A stretch of 40,722 nt of DNA from Spirochaetes bacterium ADurb.Bin133. GTDB lineage: Bacteria > Spirochaetota > GWE2-31-10 > MWDO01. Made by a program: the position numbers and the translations under genes. Below are positions 26,391 through 34,341 of this stretch, piece by piece; the first letter of the stretch is position 1; every line of letters begins with the position of its first letter. Below the pieces are notes generated by a model that was not told the DNA's origin, did not search any database, and saw only the letters and a program-made list of their open reading frames with translations. The stretch covers positions 1 through 40,722 of the forward strand of contig MWDO01000002.1 of NCBI GenBank assembly GCA_002070605.1, read 5' to 3'.

Positions 26391-27437
26391 ATGATTATCG
26401 ATGCAAAAATTACGGGAATAAAATATACCCCGTTGTTATGTAAAAATTTAAAGACTTATGATATTAATGATCTTGATTTAGCCTTGTCAAAAGATTCTTC
26501 CTTTATTTTGAAAGTTAAAAAAAATAATTTACCGGTTAGTTGGTGGGTGTCTTCAAAAAGAACCAGATCGTATCCTTTTGCAAGAGTTTATAATACTCTT
26601 GGTCATGTCGGAAAAAAAATAACTATTATTCCATTTGTAAAAGATGAAGGAATTGACGGCGATAGAGATTTTATTCAGTGGGATACAATATCTTTAATGA
26701 GCTTGCTGGATGTAAATGTTATTATTGCATATTATTCAGAAGCTGAGAAAAACAAAAAGTATCAAAATAAAATTTCTAATCAAAAATATGATATTGAATA
26801 TCTTAAAAAAAAGATTGATGAAATTTTATCATATAAGTCAAGCGCGCTTCATTGGAATATAGAACAATTAAAAAATATATCTACAATTGCTGAATTATCA
26901 AAAAAGAACTATGAGCTTATTAGTTTTAAAAATAGTATAAAATTACACTCTACCGATGAAATTGATAAAAGAATAGAAAAAATAAATGATAGTATTTCTA
27001 TTTTTATGAATGAATCTAGAAAAAAGGCAAAAGCAGCTCAAGAAAGAGAATCAATAACAATTCAGCCTAAAGAATATTTATCTAATGGAATTAAAGCGCA
27101 AATAAACATTAAAAACTATCTCGGCGGTATTTATTATTTAACATCGGATGAAGCAATGCTCGAGAAAAATAAAATATTTATTATCGAGGGTAAACATTCA
27201 AAAAATAATGTTTTACCAAGTTTAGACGATATAAAAGACGGTTTATTGAAAATGATTTTATACGTAAATCTGAAAGATGTCGAAGTAGAAGGAAAATTGT
27301 TTGATCCTATTCCTGTTTTAAAATTAACGTCAAAAAATATGTATAATTATGAAATATTAGATAAAAAGAAGAAAATTATCATTGATACGCTTCAACAAGA
27401 AGCAAAAATAAATAATTTTGTTTTAAAAATTGAATAA
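26391..27437 (+). CDS. Putative type II restriction endonuclease
   Basis: 348 residues, no membrane segment. The central part is coiled and Lys-rich (about 118-215). A PD-(D/E)XK-like site is visible as D253 followed by E266-G-K268 in IFIIEGKHS, with the helix DDIKDGLLKMILY after it. This arrangement is common in type II endonucleases. The direct neighbour, 8 bp downstream, is a DNA adenine methyltransferase, which supports the assignment. Recognition site unknown. AGGA precedes the ATG. Codon use is much more AT-rich than in cfpA, suggesting recent transfer. Confidence 0.75.
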   Translation: MIIDAKITGIKYTPLLCKNLKTYDINDLDLALSKDSSFILKVKKNNLPVSWWVSSKRTRSYPFARVYNTLGHVGKKITIIPFVKDEGIDGDRDFIQWDTISLMSLLDVNVIIAYYSEAEKNKKYQNKISNQKYDIEYLKKKIDEILSYKSSALHWNIEQLKNISTIAELSKKNYELISFKNSIKLHSTDEIDKRIEKINDSISIFMNESRKKAKAAQERESITIQPKEYLSNGIKAQINIKNYLGGIYYLTSDEAMLEKNKIFIIEGKHSKNNVLPSLDDIKDGLLKMILYVNLKDVEVEGKLFDPIPVLKLTSKNMYNYEILDKKKKIIIDTLQQEAKINNFVLKIE

Positions 27438-27445
27438 AGGATTTT

Positions 27446-28291
27446 ATGATAGAAATAGTTAGCCCTTTAAGGTACCCAGGCGGAAAATCAAGAGCGATAA
27501 AAAATATTTTGCCTCTTATTCCTTATAATTTTGACGAGTTTATTGAGCCTTTTGTCGGAGGAGGCTCTGTTTTTATATCTGCTAAGCAAAATATTTTCAA
27601 TAATGCAAAATATGTAATTAATGATTTAAATTTTGATTTATATTGTTTTTGGAAATATGCAAAAGAAAAAAATAGAGCTTTGTATAATGAAGTTTTAAAA
27701 ATAAAAGAACAACAAAAGGATGGTAGAGTTTTATTTGATTATTATACTAAAAATTCGGATTTTAGCGATTTTGACAAGGCGGTAAGATTTTTTATATTGA
27801 ATAGAATAACATTTTCAGGAACTGTCGATTCCGGCGGTTATTCTCAAAAAGCATTTGAAGGAAGGTTTACCTATTCTTCAATAGAGAGAATTAAACCTTT
27901 ACAAAAAATATTAGAAAATGTCGATGTTTTTAACAAAGATTATGAAGAAATAATTTATAGAAAAGGCAATAACAATTTTATTTTTTTAGACCCTCCTTAT
28001 TATAGACAGGCGAAATCGCGGCTATATGGTAAAAATGGCAATTTACATACTTCATTTGATCATATTAGATTTGCCGAGAGCATGAAAAAATGTAAACACA
28101 AATGGCTTATAACTCTCGACGACACAAAAGAAATAAAAGATTTGTATGACTTTGCATATATAAATGAATGGGAATTACAATATGGTATGAATAACTACAA
28201 AAAGGAAAAAGCTGAAATAGGAAAAGAACTTTTTATATCGAATTATAAAATTAAATTGCCTAAAAAATATAAAGAAATGGAACTTTTTTAG
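27446..28291 (+). CDS. DNA adenine N6-methyltransferase (D12/Dam class)
   Basis: 281 residues. The N-terminal RYPGGKSRAIKNIL stretch binds S-adenosylmethionine, EPFVGGGSVFIS (about 34-45) is motif I, and DPPY (182-185) is the catalytic motif IV. The order is that of the Dam/D12 class. It would protect host DNA from the endonuclease encoded 8 bp upstream. The AT-rich codon use is shared with that gene. The specificity cannot be read from sequence. Confidence 0.93.
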   Translation: MIEIVSPLRYPGGKSRAIKNILPLIPYNFDEFIEPFVGGGSVFISAKQNIFNNAKYVINDLNFDLYCFWKYAKEKNRALYNEVLKIKEQQKDGRVLFDYYTKNSDFSDFDKAVRFFILNRITFSGTVDSGGYSQKAFEGRFTYSSIERIKPLQKILENVDVFNKDYEEIIYRKGNNNFIFLDPPYYRQAKSRLYGKNGNLHTSFDHIRFAESMKKCKHKWLITLDDTKEIKDLYDFAYINEWELQYGMNNYKKEKAEIGKELFISNYKIKLPKKYKEMELF

Positions 28292-28340
28292 ACGACAAAA
28301 GCAAGTTTAAAAATACCCGTTAAAAAAAAAATAGACGACC

Positions 28341-28442
28341 GGTATCCGTCAGTTTTTTGGGGAATTAAAAATATTTGTTTCATATGTGTCAATTTCTTAT
28401 ATGCATTATTTTCTCCCGCCCCAAAAAAACTGACGGAGTACC
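28341..28442. mobile_element. Inverted-repeat (MITE-like) element carrying a CATATGTGTC repeat
   Basis: The left arm at 28341-28362 (GGTAT, CCGTCAG, six T, GGGG) is complementary to the right arm at 28419-28442 (CCCC, seven A, CTGACGG, AGTACC), apart from single-base bulges. Between the arms is one dispersed repeat copy (CATATGTGTCAATTT, 28381-28395). No protein is encoded. GCATTATTTTCT occurs twice, once inside (28403-28414) and once outside (28450-28461) the right arm. No clear target duplication is seen. Confidence 0.5.
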
Positions 28443-28499
28443 TAAATAGGCATTATTTTCTTTACAAATCTCTTTTTTTTTTATAAATATCTATTTAAT

Positions 28500-29963
28500 A
28501 TGAAAATCGTCAAATTACTGTTTTTAATTACATTATTGTGTTTATCGGGTTGCTACAACAGAGATCGGTCTTTTTACAATACTAAGGGGTTGTCCGAGTC
28601 GGAATTTAATATCTCAAAACATACCGAGGCAAATACGATAAAACTGTACATACCAAAACAAAAGTTGGAACTTTTTTTCGGAAAAGATTTTATTCCGGTT
28701 TACAACAAATTTTTAAATCTTGACGACGACGCCGAAGAGGAGTATCTTATCGCTTACAAAAAAAACTCCTCGTCTCCTATTAATATTTTTATATTTGATA
28801 TATTAAGAAACGATATAATAAAGAAGAAATTCTCTTTCGATACGATAATAGCCTCCGAAGAAAATTTTTCTATACAAGTTCAAAATTTAATGACCCAAAA
28901 CGACATAAACTTGCTAATTGACGGAAAATCTTCCGACGGTAAAAACGTCCTGTATATTATCGCCTATGAGAAGGACAATTACAAACTAATCGATACCTTT
29001 ACGGCAAATTTTTCCGCGTTTATCGACTATATCGAGATAGAAACCGAAAAAGGTAAATATAACGTTCTAAACAGCGTTATAACTATCAATAACTCCTTTA
29101 GTTCTACAAACGCTAATATTAAGAAAAAAGATACGTATAAATGGAACGACGAAAAAAAAGAGTTTTACTTGTACGATAGTTCGGAAATTTTATCCGATCA
29201 AAATATTCAAATAGATCCGTCGATTTACTCGTCTGAAGAAAATTATTTCAATTATATAAAAGGATTTTGGTATCCTTCCGAATATAAAGATTTGATAGAC
29301 AAAGATAAATTATCGCCCGACGATTACTCGGTAGATTCGTCTCAATTTATATACTTTTCCGACTCGCCGAAAGAGGTCAATATCAAATACGGAGACTACA
29401 TAGACAGGTATTTGATAATAAAAATTTCTAAATTATGGCAATCAAAACCGGGGTTAAGATTTTTGTTGAAAGAGTCGACTAATCCGGATAATAGCTACTA
29501 TAAAATTCTCGACATTTATTTGACCTCGCCGACCGTTTTAAAGACAAGCGGTCCGGACAGATATACCCTAGGATCGTACGTTAGACTTCAAAAGCCTTTT
29601 ATCGAATACATTATTGACAAAAAAAAGGAAGATTATAGTAAAAAAACCGGAGATATGAATAAATTCTTAATCGGGGCTTATAAAAACCAAAAAGAAACGG
29701 AGATAGATTTTCAGGATAAAACTTTTTCGGTAAAAAACGGCAAGTTGCTCGAATCCGGGTATTATAAAATAAATTATAACGATAACGTTTATCTGTTGAG
29801 TTTTATATTTGAAAATAAATACAATCTTTTAGATCGGAAAAATTATCTTTTAAATTTATCTGAAGATAAAAGTCGTCTATCGTTAATTCCGTTGGAATTC
29901 AACTTAAACGGTTATACTATTGAGAATATAAAACCGATCGAATTTAAAAGAATAAGTAATTAA
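28500..29963 (+). CDS. Lipoprotein, possibly pallilysin-related
   Basis: 487 residues. A signal peptide ends in lipobox LSGC (Cys18). The remainder is rich in beta strands, Tyr and Asp/Asn. The segment KFLNLDDDAEEEYLIAYKK followed by NIFIFDI resembles the Asp-rich strand repeats of pallilysin-type treponemal lipoproteins. In T. pallidum, TP0751 lies close to cfpA (from memory). No HExxH motif is visible, so protease activity is not claimed. No ribosome-binding site precedes the ATG; TATAAA at 28482-28487 with TTTACA 15 bp before it suggests a leaderless or nearly leaderless mRNA. Confidence 0.65.
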   Translation: MKIVKLLFLITLLCLSGCYNRDRSFYNTKGLSESEFNISKHTEANTIKLYIPKQKLELFFGKDFIPVYNKFLNLDDDAEEEYLIAYKKNSSSPINIFIFDILRNDIIKKKFSFDTIIASEENFSIQVQNLMTQNDINLLIDGKSSDGKNVLYIIAYEKDNYKLIDTFTANFSAFIDYIEIETEKGKYNVLNSVITINNSFSSTNANIKKKDTYKWNDEKKEFYLYDSSEILSDQNIQIDPSIYSSEENYFNYIKGFWYPSEYKDLIDKDKLSPDDYSVDSSQFIYFSDSPKEVNIKYGDYIDRYLIIKISKLWQSKPGLRFLLKESTNPDNSYYKILDIYLTSPTVLKTSGPDRYTLGSYVRLQKPFIEYIIDKKKEDYSKKTGDMNKFLIGAYKNQKETEIDFQDKTFSVKNGKLLESGYYKINYNDNVYLLSFIFENKYNLLDRKNYLLNLSEDKSRLSLIPLEFNLNGYTIENIKPIEFKRISN

Positions 29964-30004
29964 TATAAATTATATATTTTTAATGATTTTACAGGAGAAA
30001 GATT

Positions 30005-31084
30005 ATGAAAAGAGTTTTTAATTTTAGCGCCGGTCCGGCTATTTTACCGCTTGAGATACTCGAGAAAGCGTCTAAAGAGATAGTAAATTTTAAAGAGAGC
30101 GGGATGTCGTTGATGGAAGTTTCCCACAGAACTCCTTTATACGAAGAGGTTCACAACGAAGCGATCGCTTTGATCAAGGAAGTTTATTCCGTTCCCGATA
30201 ACTTTGACGTTTTATTCCTTCAGGGCGGAGCTTCGTCGCAATTTTTTATGGTTCCTATGAACGTAAGCGTTTCAGGCAAATCTGCCGGTTACGCGATAAC
30301 CGGTACGTGGGGCGAAAAAGCCTTGAAAGAAGCGAAAATTCAAAAGAGAGACGTCGTTATGCTATGCAATACAAAAGAGTCCAATTTTAATAATATTCCA
30401 AAAAACATTGAGATTAAAAGCGATTTATCGTACGTCCATATAACGTCAAACGAAACCATCCAGGGGGTTCAATTTAAAAAATATCCCGAAACCAACGGCA
30501 TACCTCTAATAATCGACGCGTCGTCGGACGTTTTTTCGTACAAAATTGACTGGAAAAATATAGGGATACTATACGCCGGCGCTCAAAAGAACGCAGGTCC
30601 GGCGGGCGTTACGATTGTTATCGTAAGAAAGGATTTATACGAGAGAGAGAACGACTCTATTCCCACTATGTTAAGATATTCTACTCACGCTAAAGAGAAT
30701 TCTCTCTACAATACTCCGCCGGTATGGTGTATTTATATGCTTATGTTGAATATGAAATGGCTGAAAAATCTGGGAGGTATCGACGCTATCGCCAAATTGA
30801 ACGAGAAAAAAGCCAATTTGATCTACAAAGCTATAGACGAAAGCGCCGGTTTTTATATAGGTCATGCGGAGAAATCGGTAAGATCTCTTATGAACGTAAC
30901 GTTTGTATTAAAAAATAAAGAGCTCGACGCAAAATTCATAAAAGAATCCGAGGAGTTGGGGATGTTGGGATTAAAGGGGCACAGATCCGTAGGAGGTATG
31001 AGAGCTTCTATTTATAACGCGATGCCCGTCGAGGGTTGCGAAAAGCTGGCGGAATTTATGAAGAATTTTGCTTCAAAAAACTAA
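30005..31084 (+). CDS. serC: Phosphoserine aminotransferase
   Basis: 359 residues, a typical SerC. It makes 3-phosphoserine from 3-phosphohydroxypyruvate and glutamate, using pyridoxal phosphate. FNFSAGPAILP at the N-terminus, LQGGASSQF (cofactor phosphate), IIDASSD and K195 in GAQKNAGPAG (Schiff base) are present. AGGAG precedes the ATG at good spacing. The ThyX-like gene follows 9 bp after the stop. Serine supplies one-carbon units for thymidylate synthesis, so the pairing makes metabolic sense (inference). Confidence 0.96.
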   Translation: MKRVFNFSAGPAILPLEILEKASKEIVNFKESGMSLMEVSHRTPLYEEVHNEAIALIKEVYSVPDNFDVLFLQGGASSQFFMVPMNVSVSGKSAGYAITGTWGEKALKEAKIQKRDVVMLCNTKESNFNNIPKNIEIKSDLSYVHITSNETIQGVQFKKYPETNGIPLIIDASSDVFSYKIDWKNIGILYAGAQKNAGPAGVTIVIVRKDLYERENDSIPTMLRYSTHAKENSLYNTPPVWCIYMLMLNMKWLKNLGGIDAIAKLNEKKANLIYKAIDESAGFYIGHAEKSVRSLMNVTFVLKNKELDAKFIKESEELGMLGLKGHRSVGGMRASIYNAMPVEGCEKLAEFMKNFASKN

Positions 31085-31093
31085 GGGAGCTTT

Positions 31094-32542
31094 ATGATAA
31101 TTAATTTAGCCGGATTTAACGTCGATATTGAAAATATAAAAAAAATAGATAACTTTATTAAAAACAATACGTCCATTGAAGAGTTAAAAACTCTTCAATG
31201 GACGCCTGAAACTATAAGCGCTTCTTACGCCAGAATATCGAGAGATCCCAAACCGATTAACGAGCTAAGAGAAGACGCCAGAAACGAGATAGACAAAACC
31301 CGCAAGTCTAATAAAACGATAATATTCGATATGGGGCACGCCTCTATCGCGGAACACGCCGTATTTAATTTTGATATAATAAATATAAGCCGGTATTTGT
31401 CGGAATTTATCCAGAAATCCAGATTAGTATCTTTTACCGAAAAATCCCAGCGTTACATAAAAATTGGTCGGGACAACTATTTTCCGGCGGAGTTTGAGTC
31501 CGATCAAAGCTTTCTAAATAGATACAATAGATTAGTAGACGAAATATTTTCTACTTATAATATCATTCACGACGCGCTTATACCCTATTTTACCGGAAAA
31601 TTTAGCAATATTACAAGAGAAAACAAATCTTACAGAGACGTGATAAATCTCGCTAAAGAGGACGCAAGATATGTATTGCCCTTATCTGCTTTGACGCAAA
31701 TGGGAATGACAATAAACGCCCGTAATCTCGAAAAACTAATCAAAAAGTTGTACTCGTCGGATTTGCCGGAATTTCATCTTCTTGCAAAAAAACTCTTTGA
31801 ATCTGTAAATTCCTACGCGCCGTCTTTAATAAAATATATCGAGCCGACGCCGTACGACGTTAAAACTTATCCTAATCTAAAAGAATTTTTTAACGGAGCT
31901 ACATACGCAAAACCAAGAAAAGAAGTAGAACTGATAAATTTTGACAAAACCATAGAAGATAAAATAGTCGCCTCCCTATTGTTAAAAGTATCGGATATTA
32001 GTTACAAGCAAGCCTTATATTACGTAAAAAAACTTACCGTCGAAGAGAAGATCAAAATAATCGATATTTCAACGGAAGGGCTATCAAAACACGACTCTTT
32101 ATTGAGAGAATACGAAATGGGTTTCCTCGAATTCGGCATATTGATTTCCGCTACGGCTTTCGCTCAATTGAAAAGACACAGAATGTCGACGATTATCGAC
32201 GGCGAATACTCTCCGAAATTGGGGGTTACTGTTCCGCAATCCATAGTCGAAGTTGGAAAAAAGAAATTATTTTTGGAAATAATCGAAAAAACTAACGAAC
32301 TGTATTATTACGCTAAAAACAGTTGGGGCAACGCTTCAAATTATCTTCTGACAAATTCTCATAGGAAAAACATTATTTTAAAATGCAATTTCCGGGAACT
32401 GACTCATATATCAAGGCTAAGATCCGACTCGCATTCTCAATGGGACGTTAGAAATATTTCCGACAAAATGAGCGCTCTTGCAAAAACCAAACTTCCCATT
32501 ATAGCGAGGCTTTTAGGCGGAAAAGATAGTTTCGGCGGCTAA
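31094..32542 (+). CDS. thyX: Tandem ThyX-like flavin-dependent thymidylate synthase
   Basis: 482 residues, about twice the usual ThyX length, made of two ThyX-like halves. The first half carries KSRLVSFTEKSQRY (108-121), the ThyX signature with RHR changed to KSR and NE to TE, plus EDARYVLP (188-195). The second half carries RHRMSTIIDGEYS (361-373), with RHR intact but the SxRY end lost, plus FRELTHISRLRS and QWDVR. The signature residues are therefore divided between the halves. Long ThyX-like proteins of this type occur in spirochaetes and deltaproteobacteria as I recall. Thymidylate synthesis is likely but not certain. Confidence 0.8.
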   Translation: MIINLAGFNVDIENIKKIDNFIKNNTSIEELKTLQWTPETISASYARISRDPKPINELREDARNEIDKTRKSNKTIIFDMGHASIAEHAVFNFDIINISRYLSEFIQKSRLVSFTEKSQRYIKIGRDNYFPAEFESDQSFLNRYNRLVDEIFSTYNIIHDALIPYFTGKFSNITRENKSYRDVINLAKEDARYVLPLSALTQMGMTINARNLEKLIKKLYSSDLPEFHLLAKKLFESVNSYAPSLIKYIEPTPYDVKTYPNLKEFFNGATYAKPRKEVELINFDKTIEDKIVASLLLKVSDISYKQALYYVKKLTVEEKIKIIDISTEGLSKHDSLLREYEMGFLEFGILISATAFAQLKRHRMSTIIDGEYSPKLGVTVPQSIVEVGKKKLFLEIIEKTNELYYYAKNSWGNASNYLLTNSHRKNIILKCNFRELTHISRLRSDSHSQWDVRNISDKMSALAKTKLPIIARLLGGKDSFGG

Positions 32543-32598
32543 TCCCTAAATATCTGCCTTGACAAATAAAAATCGCCGAAACTGTGTTATAAAGAACG

Positions 32599-32637
32599 TC
32601 AACCAAAGGAAAGCGCGGACGCCGTAGGTTGATTTTT
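32599..32637 (+). terminator. Intrinsic terminator after thyX
   Basis: TCAACC (32599-32604) pairs with GGTTGA (32627-32632), followed by a T-run; a small CGG-ACG-CCG stem lies inside. It sits between the convergent thyX and minus-strand genes. A second inverted repeat, AGTTTCGGCG (32528-32537) with CGCCGAAACT (32574-32583), spans the thyX stop. Confidence 0.6.
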
Positions 32638-33457
32638 AAAACAAACTATTACTACTACCGTACGGAGGATAAAAAACGCCGATAATAACGAATGGGTTTT
32701 TTGCCCAACCATGAAACTGTCTCGTTGTACCTAAAAATAAATATAAGTCTTTTTTCTGAAATTCCGTAAGATATGTCTGTTTAACTTTTTCTATCGCTAC
32801 TTTAGCATTATTATTTGAATATTTTAAGCAATTCCAATATAATTGTCCGATTTCCCAATCTTCTATCATTAAACAACTTTCTTTCCCAGTTTCATCAGTA
32901 AATTTATATGAAAACTTATATGGAACCTTTTTTACTAACTCAAAAGTTTCTTTAGCTCTTAATTCTTCTTCTGTATCAAATAAAGTTGGCTGTTTTATAT
33001 CGCTGTTGATTTTTTTTACCAAATTACTGTCCCAATCATCTTCTGATTTTTCAATTACAAAATCAATTATTTTTGAAGGTTTAAACAAAACAAGGGATAA
33101 TTCATTCTTATTGGCTTTCTCAATTATTTCATCTAAGTTTTTATAAATTACAAGATTATCAAGTATTATTCGTTTTCTTTGTTCCCATTTATTTTTTGTA
33201 TCAATTTTATCTAGTAGCTTAATTGTATTGATATTTTTAATTTTATAACTTTCCGGTCTCGGATCTGAAGAATTTTTAATTAAATCCATGTCAACCCATT
33301 GATATTTTTGGTATTTTTTTTCATACTCTAACAATCTGAATGGAATAGGATAAATTCTTATCCATCTGAAGTCTTCTGTAATACCTGCGGTACATACTAA
33401 TTCCGAGTATTTTTTTGAAAGGGTAGGATATGTTTTAATCAGTATTAATACTTTCAT
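32636..33457 (-). CDS. Conserved protein coupled to a DUF488 gene
   Basis: 273 residues, no signal or membrane segment. The N-terminal strand MKVLILIKTYPTLSKKY, then ELVCTAGITEDFRWIRIYPI, and the C-terminal block LFLGTTRQFHGWAKNPFVII look like conserved motifs. I recall similar proteins beside DUF488 genes, but I know no function. The start overlaps the DUF488-fusion stop by 4 bp (ATGA), so the two are translationally coupled. The sequence is strongly AT-rich compared with core genes. A role in defence is inferred from the upstream restriction gene only. Confidence 0.65.
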   Translation of the reverse strand: MKVLILIKTYPTLSKKYSELVCTAGITEDFRWIRIYPIPFRLLEYEKKYQKYQWVDMDLIKNSSDPRPESYKIKNINTIKLLDKIDTKNKWEQRKRIILDNLVIYKNLDEIIEKANKNELSLVLFKPSKIIDFVIEKSEDDWDSNLVKKINSDIKQPTLFDTEEELRAKETFELVKKVPYKFSYKFTDETGKESCLMIEDWEIGQLYWNCLKYSNNNAKVAIEKVKQTYLTEFQKKDLYLFLGTTRQFHGWAKNPFVIIGVFYPPYGSSNSLF

Positions 33458-34341
33458 AAGTTATTGACTCCAATACCAAACTTTTTATTTATAATATTAC
33501 CTATTCTTGAGCGGTGGCATGAGGTATAATCTTTTTCAAAACAAGTTAGCGCTATCCTTTTTTTTGTGTTATAAAGATGCGCAACTTTTAATATAGCTGT
33601 AGTTTGATGAGCTAATATACCTTTCTCGTAGCGCTCAAAAAGTTTTTGGTAGTCGTCAAATGAACGCAGATTCTGCCGTTCGTTTGATTCAATGCCTAAT
33701 TCAGGAATGTGCAAATACTCGATATTTAATTGGTTTAATGAGTTAGATAGGTTTTTTTTGGAAAAACCGTATTTCATACTTATTGGATTTTTTCTAACAT
33801 CAATTACAAGGTTAATATTATTTAGTATAATGTCATTCAAATACTGATCGATTGTTTTTCCTTCGTAACCGATTGTAAAAAATGATTTTTCATAAGTATT
33901 AACAGTTAAGTTAAAATCTTTACCTAAAATATCACCGATTATTAGACTTTTAGATGCAAAATAAGGATACTTAGTATAAACATACTTTATTAAGTCTCTG
34001 CCCTTAATATTTTTATAAATATTGAAAAATTCTAAAATTAATATTTTATCGTTTTCTTTTAAATAATTGAAATAATTGAAATTGTCTTTAAGTTCAATTA
34101 TTTCATTATTTTGGATAAATTCTAATTCCTCAAGCCTTCTTAAATCTGCATACGACTGAAAGGAAAAAGGGCCATATTTATATGGTAAAAAGAAATATGT
34201 TTGATTATCGCTAGCATATTCTTGTTGATAAAGAAATAAATACTTTTGAAAATCAGTTTTATTTAATTTTTTACCAAAAACATACAATAAAGCTAATAAA
34301 AATCGCTGTCTATAAAATTGGGGCGGTTTTCTTTCAGCCAT
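33454..34341 (-). CDS. YwgA-like/DUF488 fusion protein
   Basis: 295 residues from the ATG at 34341, chosen because GGAGGG lies 7 bases before it; it overlaps the restriction gene stop by 8 bp. The N-terminal half (to about 150) resembles the YwgA/SocA-like winged-helix family (KTDFQKYLFLYQQEY, YKYGPFSFQSY). The C-terminal half is DUF488: FFTIGYEGKTIDQYL, LVIDVRKNP, LHIPELGI and a terminal CFEKDYTSCHR. The Cys/His/Arg cluster is typical of DUF488. Molecular function is unknown. It is the middle gene of a coupled three-gene set. Confidence 0.8.
   Translation of the reverse strand: MAERKPPQFYRQRFLLALLYVFGKKLNKTDFQKYLFLYQQEYASDNQTYFFLPYKYGPFSFQSYADLRRLEELEFIQNNEIIELKDNFNYFNYLKENDKILILEFFNIYKNIKGRDLIKYVYTKYPYFASKSLIIGDILGKDFNLTVNTYEKSFFTIGYEGKTIDQYLNDIILNNINLVIDVRKNPISMKYGFSKKNLSNSLNQLNIEYLHIPELGIESNERQNLRSFDDYQKLFERYEKGILAHQTTAILKVAHLYNTKKRIALTCFEKDYTSCHRSRIGNIINKKFGIGVNNL

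Noticed and set aside
32559-32593. Promoter TTGACA...TATAAA after thyX
   Set aside because: The spacer is 23 bp, too long, and the pair sits inside a terminator region.
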